Assembly (NCBI RefSeq): GCF_014845115.1
Contig: NZ_NKUI01000126.1
Span: 1 to 40,200, forward strand
Length of the DNA: 40,200 nucleotides
Source of the DNA: Methylorubrum zatmanii
GTDB taxonomy: Bacteria; Pseudomonadota; Alphaproteobacteria; Rhizobiales; Beijerinckiaceae
Reading direction: 5' to 3'
Shown: piece by piece, positions 25,858-33,080 of the stretch
Numbering within the stretch: the first letter of the stretch is position 1
Layout: every line of letters begins with the position of its first letter
Notes under the pieces: model-generated
What the model was told of the DNA's origin: nothing
The model's database searches: none
Seen by the model: only the letters and a program-made list of their open reading frames with translations
Position numbers and translations under genes: made by a program

Positions 25858-26907
25858 ATGACCCACGCCCTCCGCCCGCTCCGCCGCTCCGCCCCGCTGG
25901 CCGTGACCCCGCTCTCCCGTGGCGTGATCGGCCGGACCCTGGTCGCCCTCGCCGCCTTCGTCGCGATGGCGCTGTTCGCCCTGCCCTTGATGGCCGCCGG
26001 CAACCCGCTGCGGCTGCGCGGCGACGTCACCGCCCGCGGCGACACCCTGAGCCTCGGCGACCTCGTCGAGGGCGCGCCCGCCGAGCTCGCGAACCGCCCG
26101 CTGTTCCGCGCGCCCGCCCTCGGGGCGGTCGGCACGATCCAGGCCCGGCGCATCGTCGAGGCGGCGGCCGGCCTCGGCCTGACCGGGATCGAGAGCGGCG
26201 GCCGGGTGCAGGTCACGGTGCAGCGCGCCGCCCGCCGGGTCGGGCCGCCGGAGATCGAGGCCGCCCTGAAGCGCGCCCTGGAGACTGGCTACGGCCTCGA
26301 TGCCAAATCCGTCTCGGTGCGGCTCGACGGCGAGGCGCCGGTCCTGCTCGCCCCCCTCGACCTCGACGGGCAGGCGGCGGCGGTCGACGTGACCTACGAG
26401 CCCCGGTCGCGCCGGGTCGCCGGCCTGATCGTCCTCGGCGAACGCCAAGCCTCCCTGCGGGTCGGCGGCGTCGCCGTCGAGACCCGCGAGGTGGCGGTGC
26501 TGACCCGCAGCCTCAACCGCGGCGAGGCGATTGCCGGCGCCGACCTTACGATCGAGCGCCGCCCGCGCGACGCCGTGCCGTCCGATGCGCAGGGCGCGCC
26601 GGGCCTGATCGCCGGTCAGGTGGCGCAGCGCTCCCTGAGCGCCGGCTCGGTCCTGCGCTCCGGTGACGTGGCGCCCCCCGATCTCGTCGCCCGCGGCGAG
26701 AGCGTGAACATCGTGTTCGAGACGCCCGGCGTGTCCCTGTCGATGCGCGGCATCGCCAACGAGAACGGCCGGCTCGGCGCCAGCGTCTCGGTGACCAACA
26801 GTGCCTCGAAGAAGGTGCTCCAGGCGGTGGTGGTCGGGCCCGGCCGGGTCTCGGTGAGCCCGGCCCCGCAGCCCCAGCCGGTTCTTCAGGCCAGCGCGGC
26901 CCCGTGA
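25858..26907 (+). CDS. flgA: Flagellar P-ring assembly chaperone FlgA
   Basis: FlgA is a periplasmic chaperone for P-ring (FlgI) assembly. The 349-aa protein has a signal sequence (hydrophobic core ~26-46, cleavage near LMAAG). A SAF-like domain follows (LTRSLNRGEAIAGADLTIERR, ~216-236), and then the C-terminal domain with VNIVFETPGVSLSMRGIANENG, the family's conserved block. It is somewhat longer than the enterobacterial form because of an additional N-terminal beta domain, common in Alphaproteobacteria. Its stop overlaps the ORF that includes flgH, whose own ATG I place at 26958. Confidence 0.93.
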   Translation: MTHALRPLRRSAPLAVTPLSRGVIGRTLVALAAFVAMALFALPLMAAGNPLRLRGDVTARGDTLSLGDLVEGAPAELANRPLFRAPALGAVGTIQARRIVEAAAGLGLTGIESGGRVQVTVQRAARRVGPPEIEAALKRALETGYGLDAKSVSVRLDGEAPVLLAPLDLDGQAAAVDVTYEPRSRRVAGLIVLGERQASLRVGGVAVETREVAVLTRSLNRGEAIAGADLTIERRPRDAVPSDAQGAPGLIAGQVAQRSLSAGSVLRSGDVAPPDLVARGESVNIVFETPGVSLSMRGIANENGRLGASVSVTNSASKKVLQAVVVGPGRVSVSPAPQPQPVLQASAAP

Positions 26908-26957
26908 GGCCGGCCCCTCCGCCCCTTCCCTGTTTACGTCAGCGCGGACCCTTTCCG

Positions 26958-27701
26958 ATGACCGCTCGCCTGCCCCGCCTCGCCGTGATCCTCGCCCTCG
27001 CCCCGCTCGGCGCCTGCAACACCGTGGACCGCCTCTCGCAGGTCGGCGCCACGCCGACGCTCTCGGCGATCGAGGACCCGACCGCCCAGCCCGGCTACCG
27101 GCCGGTGCGGATGGCGATGCCCGACATCCAGCCCGTCTCCTACGCACCGAACTCCCTGTGGCGCACCGGTTCGCGGGCCTTCTTCAAGGATCAGCGCGCA
27201 GCCCGGATCGGCGACCTGCTCACCGTCAAGGTCAACGTGACCGACAAGGCCAACCTCAACAACGAGACCAAGCGCTCCCGCACCAACGCGGAGGGCTTCG
27301 GCCTGCCCAATGCCTTCGGCCTGGAGAAGAATGCCGGCGTCGCTGCCGCCGGGATCAGCGCCGACAAGCTTCTGAACGGCACCTCGACCTCGTCGAGCGA
27401 CGGCGCGGGCTCGGTGCAGCGGGCCGAGACGGTGACGACCAACGTCGCAGCGGTCGTCACGCAGGTGCTGCCCAACGGCAACCTCGTGGTGGAGGGCAAG
27501 CAGGAGATCCGCATCAATTTCGAGGTGCGGGAGCTGATCGTGGCCGGCGTGGTCCGCCCCGAGGACATCGAATCCGACAACACCATCGATTCGACCAAGA
27601 TCGCCCAGGCCCGCATCGCCTATGGCGGCCGGGGCCAGATCACCGACGTGCAGCAGCCGCGCTACGGCCAGCAGCTCGTCGATATCCTGCTGCCGTTCTG
27701 A
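26958..27701 (+). CDS. flgH: Flagellar L-ring lipoprotein FlgH
   Basis: FlgH is the outer-membrane L-ring subunit. The 247-aa product begins with a lipoprotein signal peptide ending in lipobox PLGAC with Cys20 as the acylated residue. It has the family blocks SLWRTGSRAFFKDQRAARIGDLLTV (in part), NVAAVVTQVLPNGNLVVEG and the C-terminal YGGRGQITDVQQPRYGQQ. The ATG at 26958 fits the signal peptide; the reading frame is open from 26904, overlapping the flgA stop. It ends the flgFGAH operon and meets the small membrane protein gene tail to tail. Confidence 0.95.
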   Translation: MTARLPRLAVILALAPLGACNTVDRLSQVGATPTLSAIEDPTAQPGYRPVRMAMPDIQPVSYAPNSLWRTGSRAFFKDQRAARIGDLLTVKVNVTDKANLNNETKRSRTNAEGFGLPNAFGLEKNAGVAAAGISADKLLNGTSTSSSDGAGSVQRAETVTTNVAAVVTQVLPNGNLVVEGKQEIRINFEVRELIVAGVVRPEDIESDNTIDSTKIAQARIAYGGRGQITDVQQPRYGQQLVDILLPF

Positions 27702-27716
27702 ACGGACGGCTCTCGG

Positions 27717-27893
27717 TCAATGCTCGGTGCCGGGCCGGTTCTCCCGCGGCGCCTCGCCATGGGTCTGGACGAAGCTGGAGCGGCGCGGGTCGTGTTTCGA
27801 CTGCGCCACCCGTCCCCGCTGCCAGATGGCGAAGGCCGCGACCAGAACGATGGTGACGATGGCGAGCAGCGGAATAAGCACGTCGTTCGACAC
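27717..27893 (-). CDS. Small single-helix membrane protein (58 aa)
   Basis: The product has one N-terminal membrane helix (VLIPLLAIVTIVLVAAFAIW) followed by a short, basic and Pro/Arg-rich cytoplasmic tail. I choose the GTG at 27893 because GGAGGA (27906-27901) sits 7 nt before it. An ATG at 27899 is only 1 nt from the same sequence, too close to be used; if used it would give 60 aa. No family is recognised. Lying between flgH and the flbY-like gene it may be flagellar, but this is by position only. A palindrome at 27962-27991 lies 69 bp upstream. Confidence 0.62.
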   Translation of the reverse strand: MSNDVLIPLLAIVTIVLVAAFAIWQRGRVAQSKHDPRRSSFVQTHGEAPRENRPGTEH

Positions 27894-27899
27894 GGCCAT

Positions 27900-28355
27900 T
27901 TCCTCCGATGATTGTGTTCGGGGGCAAGTGGCACGCTCAATAAAAGTTCCGCGCCATTAGATCGGTCGCAACATTGTAAACAACCGACCGAATTCATTGT
28001 CATGGCGGTCAAGCTTCACGATAAGACGGAAATCCTTGCTGGTCTCTGTCTTTCGGATAGTGAAGACGGTCCGCGCTTTCGGGCGCCGAGGCCGGTTCTG
28101 GACAGTCCTCCGACGTCCGGGGCGCTTTGCGCTTCAGCGATGACGGGACTGCCCTGCCCGATCTGTCATGGCGATGTGTCGAACGAAGCGCGTCAGGTCG
28201 CGCCGCGCGCCGGATCTCGTCAAGCTGTGCAGGCTTGAACGGCGGCAAGGACACCGGATCGTGTCGCGAGGTGCTGCCGTCCCGGTCGCTTCACACCCAT
28301 AGGACCGGCCTGCCGTCGCCAAACCGCAGCGGCACCGGATTGGATGGGCTCGCCG
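27900..28355. other. Intergenic region without convincing gene (456 bp)
   Basis: No ORF here has good coding character. The region includes AT-richer DNA (27940-28010) and an inverted repeat TCGGTCG/CGACCGA (27962-27968 and 27985-27991) with an internal TTGTAAACAA dyad. These could be an operator or promoter for the small gene at 27717-27893. Candidate frames 28009-28254 (-) and 27912-28238 (+) have no ribosome-binding site and no recognisable product. Confidence 0.5.
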
Positions 28356-28838
28356 TTACAGGCTGCGCGACAGCACCAGCGGGCCGCTCTGGCCGGCGCC
28401 CCGGCCGTAGGGGGACGGCGAATGGGAGGGGCGGCCGTAGACGGTGGGGGTGCGCGCCTTGCCGATCTCCTCGGCCAGCGTCTTGATCAGGCTTTCGGAC
28501 ACCGTGCGGGCGGTGGCGAGCACCTGCTGATTGGTCTCGACCACGGCGGCGAAGCGGTGCTGGGCCACCTTCAGCGCCTCCAGCCCCTCGGGCGCGAAGC
28601 GGGCCAGCGCGATGGCGTTGGCCTTGGCCGCCTCCAGCCCGTTCATGTAGGCGGCGGCGAGGTCGGATTTCGGCGCCGCTTCCGCCAGGGCCTGGGCGAT
28701 GCGCCCGGCCCGCACGCCGTCGCTCTCGCGGGCGAGGACCGCTTCCAGCGCGTCCATGGTGGCGAGCAGCCCCTGGACGAAGGCGAGGGCCGAGGGCCGG
28801 TCGGTCAGGCGCAGGGGGGCTGCCGGATCAGCGGCCAT
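28356..28838 (-). CDS. FlbY/FlgN-like flagellar protein
   Basis: The 160-aa protein is mostly alpha-helical, with a Leu/Ala-rich coiled-coil (~17-120). Its length, helix content and position are consistent with FlgN-type export chaperones and with FlbY, which lies at the end of the flgI-cheL(flgJ)-flbY unit in Caulobacter. No catalytic motif is present. Its ATG overlaps the 3' end of the flgJ-like gene by 11 bp. The C-terminus is low-complexity (SHSPSPYGRGAGQSG). I infer the function mainly from gene order. Confidence 0.6.
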   Translation of the reverse strand: MAADPAAPLRLTDRPSALAFVQGLLATMDALEAVLARESDGVRAGRIAQALAEAAPKSDLAAAYMNGLEAAKANAIALARFAPEGLEALKVAQHRFAAVVETNQQVLATARTVSESLIKTLAEEIGKARTPTVYGRPSHSPSPYGRGAGQSGPLVLSRSL

Positions 28839-29187
28839 GCCCGGCCTCCTGCATCCGCATCATCTCGGAATAGACCTGATTGCTGATGCCGACGCCGCCG
28901 GTCTTCACGATGGCGTTGGCGTATTCCTTGGTGAGCATCGAGCGCCAGACGCCGCCGCCGGTGCCGTTCTCGCCCAGCGGCCCCTCCGTGCCCTCGCTTT
29001 GGGTCAGCTTCTCCAGGCTGTCCTCAAGGAACATTTTCTCGAAATCGTCGGCGGTCTTGCGGGCCTTGGCCGAGGCGGCGGCCTTGGCGGTGTCCATAGT
29101 GTCGGTGTCGGTCTTGGCCAACGTGTTGAGCAGGTTCTTGCCGACGCCGACGGCCGCCGAGGCGGCGAAGGTTGCGAGGGGCAGCAT
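28828..29187 (-). CDS. Rod-binding protein, FlgJ N-terminal type (CheL-like)
   Basis: The 119-aa product has the Rod_binding domain: ARKTADDFEKMFLEDSLEKL (~42-61), then GGVWRSMLTKEYANAIVKTGGVGISNQVYSEM. It lacks the C-terminal muramidase domain of enterobacterial FlgJ, as is usual in Alphaproteobacteria, where the stand-alone form is called CheL or FlgJ-like. It helps cap rod assembly in the periplasm. Another enzyme would need to cut peptidoglycan; the transglycosylase at 18242 is one candidate but has no other link. It starts 27 nt after flgI and overlaps the flbY-like gene by 11 bp. Confidence 0.85.
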   Translation of the reverse strand: MLPLATFAASAAVGVGKNLLNTLAKTDTDTMDTAKAAASAKARKTADDFEKMFLEDSLEKLTQSEGTEGPLGENGTGGGVWRSMLTKEYANAIVKTGGVGISNQVYSEMMRMQEAGHGR

Positions 29188-29214
29188 GGCGCGGTCTCCG
29201 CTTCGGATGAGAAA

Positions 29215-30342
29215 TTACATCAGCTCGATATCGGCCTGGAGCGCGCCGGCCGTCTTGATCGCCTGAAGGATCGAGATCAGGTCGCGGGGGCCGACGCCGA
29301 GGGCGTTGAGGCCGTCGACCAGCTCGCGCAGGCTCACGCCCTCCTTCACCAGGGCGAGCTTGTTGCCGTCGCCGGTATCGACCTTCACCCCGGTCCGGGG
29401 CACGACCGCCGTCTGTCCGTTCGACAGGGGCGCCGGCTGGCTCACCATCGGCTGCTCGGTGATCGTCACCGTGAGGTTGCCCTGGGCGATGGCGACGGTG
29501 GAGACACGCACGTCGCGGCCCATCACGATGATGCCGGAGCGTTCGTCCACCACCACCCGCGCCGTCTGGTCGGGCTCGACCTTGAGCTGCTCCACCTCGG
29601 TGATGAGGCGGATCATGTTGCCGCGATACTTGGCCGGGATCTGCAGGGTGATGGTCGCCGGGTCGGTCGGCTCGGCGGTGTCGGCCCCCATGAAGTCGTT
29701 GATCGCCGAGGCGATCCGCTTGGAGGTGGTGAAATCGGGGTTGCGCAGCGACAGGCGAAGGGAGCGCGCCTCGTTGAGCTTGAATGCCATCTCGCGCTCG
29801 ATCAGCGCGCCGTTGGAGATCCGCCCGTTGGTCGGCACGCCGCGGGTGATCTTGGCGGCCTCGCCTTCCGCCGCGAAGCCGGCGATCGCCACCGAGCCCT
29901 GCGCCAGGGCGTAGATCTCACCGTCGGCCCCCAGCAGCGAGGTCGCGACCAGGGTGCCGCCCTGCAGCGACTTGGCATCGCCCAGGGAGGAGACGGTGAC
30001 GTCGATATGCGTCCCCTGGGTGGCGAAGGGCGGGAGATTGGCCGTCACCATCACCGCCGCGAGGTTCTGCGTCCGCATGGTCGCGCCCCGGGTGTTGATG
30101 CCGAGCCGCTCCAGCATCGCCTGCAGGGATTGCTTGGTGAAGGGGATGTTGTTGAGCGTGTCGCCGGTGCCGTTGAGGCCGACGACGATGCCGTAGCCCA
30201 CGAGCTGGTTGGTGCGCACACCCTCCACGCTGGCGAGATCCTTCACCCGCGACAGCGCCCCCGCCTGGGCCGGCAACAGGGCGGCGAGGCAGGCGAGCGC
30301 CGCGATCAGGTGGCGGGAGAGGCGGGAACGAGGCAGCAGCAT
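29215..30342 (-). CDS. flgI: Flagellar P-ring protein FlgI
   Basis: FlgI forms the periplasmic P-ring around the distal rod. The mature protein begins after a signal peptide (MLLPRSRLSRHLIAALACLA...AQAGA). The family core starts SRVKDLASVEGVRTNQLVGYG and includes GLNGTGDTLNNIPFTKQSL and the C-terminal LVDGLNALGVGPRDLISILQ. The 375-aa length is normal. The ATG at 30342 is preferred because the signal peptide then starts correctly; 30399 is also in frame but lies inside the sigma-54 promoter. It is divergent from fliX and first in flgI-flgJ-flbY. Confidence 0.96.
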   Translation of the reverse strand: MLLPRSRLSRHLIAALACLAALLPAQAGALSRVKDLASVEGVRTNQLVGYGIVVGLNGTGDTLNNIPFTKQSLQAMLERLGINTRGATMRTQNLAAVMVTANLPPFATQGTHIDVTVSSLGDAKSLQGGTLVATSLLGADGEIYALAQGSVAIAGFAAEGEAAKITRGVPTNGRISNGALIEREMAFKLNEARSLRLSLRNPDFTTSKRIASAINDFMGADTAEPTDPATITLQIPAKYRGNMIRLITEVEQLKVEPDQTARVVVDERSGIIVMGRDVRVSTVAIAQGNLTVTITEQPMVSQPAPLSNGQTAVVPRTGVKVDTGDGNKLALVKEGVSLRELVDGLNALGVGPRDLISILQAIKTAGALQADIELM

Positions 30343-30388
30343 CGGACATCGGTGACCGGTTTCGGCGTCTGGCGCCGGACCGATCCTT

Positions 30389-30403
30389 GCCAGCGTCATG
30401 CCA
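30389..30403 (-). promoter_or_regulatory. Sigma-54-like promoter of flgI operon
   Basis: On the minus strand TGGCATGACGCTGGC fits TGGCACG-N4-TTGC with two changes (T for C in -24, TGGC for TTGC in -12) and keeps GG-N10-GC. Transcription would start near 30377, ~35 nt before the flgI ATG, a spacing like that at flgF. Confidence 0.68.
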
Positions 30404-30489
30404 AAGCGTATTGCATTGAAAATGCTATGGTTCTTCCGGGAGCGGACGGGTCGGCGGCCGGCGCAGGGCCGGTCGTTTCCTGCCGGGGC

Positions 30490-30508
30490 GGCAGCTTCTG
30501 CCGGGTCG
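30490..30508. promoter_or_regulatory. Second copy of shared flagellar motif GGCAGnnnnTGCCGGGTCG
   Basis: GGCAGCTTCTGCCGGGTCG is identical to 24121-24139 outside the 4-nt spacer. It lies 87-105 bp upstream of the flgI sigma-54 promoter, matching the spacing at flgF, and directly abuts the CtrA-like box at 30509. Confidence 0.6.
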
Positions 30509-30523
30509 TTTACCCGTGCTTAA
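30509..30523. promoter_or_regulatory. CtrA-like box upstream of fliX
   Basis: TTTACCCGTGCTTAA fits TTAA-N7-TTAA with one mismatch and lies 70 bp upstream of the fliX ATG, the same relation as the perfect box upstream of fliL. Confidence 0.6.
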
Positions 30524-30593
30524 CCATGAGGGCAGATCTGTGTGTCATCGGCGGGCCGCGTCCATCGCCCCGCGCGAAAGGTCTTCAACCGAT

Positions 30594-31031
30594 ATGCGCG
30601 TCGATCCCCGTTTCGCCGCCGCCGCCGCGAGTTCCGTCGGCGCCCCGCGCCGCGCCGCCACCGCACCGGGCGCCTTCGCCCCGACCGGGCCGGACACGCC
30701 GCGCGCCGCGACCGCCGGCGCGAGCCAGACCGGAATGCTCGCCGGGCTCGACGCCATTCTCACCTTGCAGGGACAGGACGGGGCCGACGCGCAGAAGGAG
30801 CGCCGCCGCCGCTCGGTGCAGCGGGGACACGACCTCCTCGACGGGCTCGACCGGCTCAAGGCCGCGCTGATCGGCGGCCGGGTGGCGCCGCGCGACCTCC
30901 AGGCCATCGCCGGCCGCCTTGCCGAGCGGATGCCGGACAGCGGCGATCCGCGCCTCGACGGGCTCGTGGCCGAGATCGAGCTGCGGGTGGCGGTGGAACT
31001 CGCCAAGCTCGACGCCGCGCGGGGCGTCTGA
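30594..31031 (+). CDS. fliX: Flagellar assembly regulator FliX
   Basis: FliX couples basal-body completion to FlbD activity and sigma-54 transcription in Caulobacter. The 145-aa product has a low-complexity Ala/Pro N-terminus and a C-terminal helical domain (~50-140). That domain has the family features LAGLDAILTLQG near 50-61, then RRSVQRGHDLLDGLDRLKAAL and ELRVAVELAKL. Divergence from flgI is the canonical arrangement. I chose the ATG at 30594, since the family starts MRV-, although the frame is open from 30516. The sequence supports the identity by pattern and context rather than by a catalytic motif. Confidence 0.85.
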   Translation: MRVDPRFAAAAASSVGAPRRAATAPGAFAPTGPDTPRAATAGASQTGMLAGLDAILTLQGQDGADAQKERRRRSVQRGHDLLDGLDRLKAALIGGRVAPRDLQAIAGRLAERMPDSGDPRLDGLVAEIELRVAVELAKLDAARGV

Positions 31032-31065
31032 GGACGGGCCTCGCGCCGGGAGGACGATCCAGACG

Positions 31066-31100
31066 AAAAAAGGGCCGGACCTCTTCGCGAGATCCGGCCC
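31066..31100 (-). terminator. Rho-independent terminator of the GCG_CRPN gene
   Basis: A 12-bp stem (GGGCCGGACCTC with GAGATCCGGCCC, one mismatch) with a 5-nt loop is followed on the minus strand by TTTTTT (A-tract at 31066-31071 on the plus strand). It lies just after the stop at 31107. Confidence 0.87.
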
Positions 31101-31106
31101 GGCCGC

Positions 31107-31403
31107 TCACCAGTAATAGGGACGCGGGCGGTAATAGCCGTAGGGCCGGTAGACCGGCCGCGGGCGATAATAGCCGTAGGGACCACCCCAGTAGCGCCGG
31201 GGGCCGTAGAAGTTCGGGCGGCAGATGCCCCAGGGATTGGGATGGAAGCCGGGCCCGCAGCCGCCGGCGGTGCGCTCCACGAGCGCATTGTCCGTCGCCG
31301 CTGCGAGGGGAGCGGGGCTCAGGGGGGCCGCCTGGGCGCTTCCCGCCACACCGAGGCTGCCGGCGATCACCGCAGCCAATGCGAACGCCTTCGCGTGCAT
31401 CAT
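31107..31403 (-). CDS. Secreted GCG_CRPN-type small protein with Tyr/Pro/Arg-rich tail
   Basis: The 98-aa product has a signal peptide (~1-25, ending GVAGSAQA) and a cysteine motif GGCGPGFHPNPWGICRPN near residues 47-64, the GCG_CRPN prefix known from Methylobacterium and relatives. A tail of Tyr, Pro and Arg (PYGYYRPRP repeated) fills ~72-98. Two cysteines in the prefix could pair. The function of the family is unknown; the extracytoplasmic tail could bind surfaces or polymers. GGAG lies ~9 nt before the first of two adjacent ATGs. It is convergent to fliX and divergent from the MBOAT gene. Confidence 0.82.
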   Translation of the reverse strand: MMHAKAFALAAVIAGSLGVAGSAQAAPLSPAPLAAATDNALVERTAGGCGPGFHPNPWGICRPNFYGPRRYWGGPYGYYRPRPVYRPYGYYRPRPYYW

Positions 31404-31705
31404 CTTACGATTTCTCCGTTCGGGCCGAAACCAATGGCCGATGAGGAAGGCTAGGTCTCGTGAGGTGAACCGGACCTGACCGGGTTCTTAACGCGATGCC
31501 AGCAGCGGGGTTCTTGCGAAGAACCTTCGCCGCATCGCCATGAGGCGCCGTTCTGGCGCGGGATGCGGTGTGATGAAGCACCCGCCACTCTGCTTTCCCA
31601 CCGGTCGCCGGCATTGACGGTCCCGCTTCGATCCCCGACAAGTCGCGCCGCGCGAGCGGGTGCGCGCCGATCTCGCTGGCTCGAAGGGACTCGTACCGCG
31701 CCGCG
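31404..31705. other. Intergenic region between divergent GCG_CRPN and MBOAT genes (302 bp)
   Basis: I see no gene. It has a short perfect hairpin GGTTCTT-GCG-AAGAACC (31508-31524) and a second small GC hairpin (31543-31558 area). Promoters for both flanking genes must lie here, but no clear -35/-10 or sigma-54 element is visible. Confidence 0.5.
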
Positions 31706-33079
31706 ATGCTGTTCAACTCCTTCGTCTTCCTGCTCGCCTTCCTGCCCGCCGCCCTGCTGCTGCACGCCGCCGCCGAGCGCTACCGGCCGCAGGCCCGGCT
31801 GCCCCTGCTCGTCCTGCTGTCGTTCGTGTTCTACGGCTGGTGGGACTGGCGCTTCCTGCCGCTGCTCGCCGGCTCCATCGGCGTGAACTGGCTGGTGGCG
31901 CGGGTGCTGCCGCGGGACCGCAGCGGCTGGCTGTTTCCGGCCGCGCTGGCGGGCAACCTCGCGGTGCTGGCGGCCTTCAAATATCTCGGCTTCCTCGCCG
32001 ACCTCGCGAACCTGATCCCCGGCCTCGCCCTGCCCCGGCCCGATCTCGCCCTGCCGCTCGGGATCTCGTTCTTCACCTTCCACCACATCATGTACCTGAC
32101 GGATCTGCGGGCGGGACGCGCCCCCTCCTTCGGGCTCACCCGCTACGCCCTCTACATCGCCTTCTTCCCGCAGGTGCTCGCCGGCCCGCTCGTGCGCTGG
32201 AGCGAGATCATGCACCAGTTCGAGGAGCGGCCCTACGCCCGGCCCGATGCGGCTGAGCGGATCGGGCGCGGGCTGATGCTGCTCACCGTCGGCCTCGCGA
32301 AGAAAGTGTTTCTGGGCGATCCGCTCGCGGCCTATGTCAATCCGGTCTTCCAGGCCGCCGCTGCCGGCAAGATCGTGACCGTCGCCGAGGCGTGGCAGGC
32401 GACGCTGGGCTTCACCTTCCAGATCTATTTCGACTTCTCCGGCTACACCGACATGGCGCTCGGGATCGCCCTTCTGTTCGGGATCGTGCTGCCGCAGAAC
32501 TTCGATGTGCCCTACCGGGCGACCTCGCTGCGCGATTTCTGGCGGCGCTGGCACATGACCCTGTCGCGCTTCCTGCGCGATTATCTCTACATCGCCTTCG
32601 GCGGAAACCGGCGCGGCCTCGCGATCCAGCTCGCCGCCCTGTTCGCCACCATGACCCTGGGCGGCCTCTGGCACGGGGCCGGCCTCACCTTCGTCGCCTG
32701 GGGCGCCGCCCACGGCCTCGGCCTCGGGGCGGGCGTGCTGTGGCACCGGGCCGGCGGGCGGCTGCCGCATCTCGTCGGCTGGGCGCTCACCGCCGCCTTC
32801 GTGATGCTGACCTGGGTGCTGTTCCGCGCCGCCACCTTCGACGCCGCGCTCGCGATCTACAAGGGGCTGATCGGGCTCGCGCCGGCTGGGTCAGGCTTCA
32901 AGTGGCGCACCATCCTGATCGCCGCCGCGGTGGCGATCCTCGGGCCGAATGCCTGGAACGCCGTCCACCGCCTGCCGCCGAGCCGGCTGCTGGCGGCGGC
33001 CTTCGCCCTGCTGTTCGTCGTCGTCGTCCTCAAGATCGGCGACGATGCGAACTATGAATTCATCTACTTCCAGTTCTGA
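31706..33079 (+). CDS. MBOAT-family O-acyltransferase (AlgI/DltB-like)
   Basis: This is a 457-aa polytopic membrane protein with about 10-11 helices. It is a member of the membrane-bound O-acyltransferases that pass acyl groups, usually acetyl, to extracytoplasmic polysaccharides. Family signs are the SFVFYGWWDWRFLPLL N-terminal block and ISFFTFHHIMYL with a His-His pair (126-127). Further blocks are FDFSGYTDMALGIALLFG, the SLRDFWRRWHMTLSRFLRDY motif and the catalytic-type His323 in GGLWHGAGLTF. It is followed after 1 nt by an SGNH-like protein, the same pairing as AlgI with AlgX/AlgJ. The target polymer is unknown; flagellin, LPS or exopolysaccharide are options. Confidence 0.93.
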   Translation: MLFNSFVFLLAFLPAALLLHAAAERYRPQARLPLLVLLSFVFYGWWDWRFLPLLAGSIGVNWLVARVLPRDRSGWLFPAALAGNLAVLAAFKYLGFLADLANLIPGLALPRPDLALPLGISFFTFHHIMYLTDLRAGRAPSFGLTRYALYIAFFPQVLAGPLVRWSEIMHQFEERPYARPDAAERIGRGLMLLTVGLAKKVFLGDPLAAYVNPVFQAAAAGKIVTVAEAWQATLGFTFQIYFDFSGYTDMALGIALLFGIVLPQNFDVPYRATSLRDFWRRWHMTLSRFLRDYLYIAFGGNRRGLAIQLAALFATMTLGGLWHGAGLTFVAWGAAHGLGLGAGVLWHRAGGRLPHLVGWALTAAFVMLTWVLFRAATFDAALAIYKGLIGLAPAGSGFKWRTILIAAAVAILGPNAWNAVHRLPPSRLLAAAFALLFVVVVLKIGDDANYEFIYFQF

Positions 33080-33080
33080 G

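Noticed and set aside
27912..28254. Two overlapping open frames in the gap before the flbY-like gene
   Set aside because: Neither has a ribosome-binding site, domain or convincing codon bias, and they overlap one another on opposite strands.
28699..30870. 723-codon plus-strand open frame across flgI, flgJ and flbY
   Set aside because: It is antisense to three well-supported flagellar genes and low in recognisable protein content; a GC-bias shadow.
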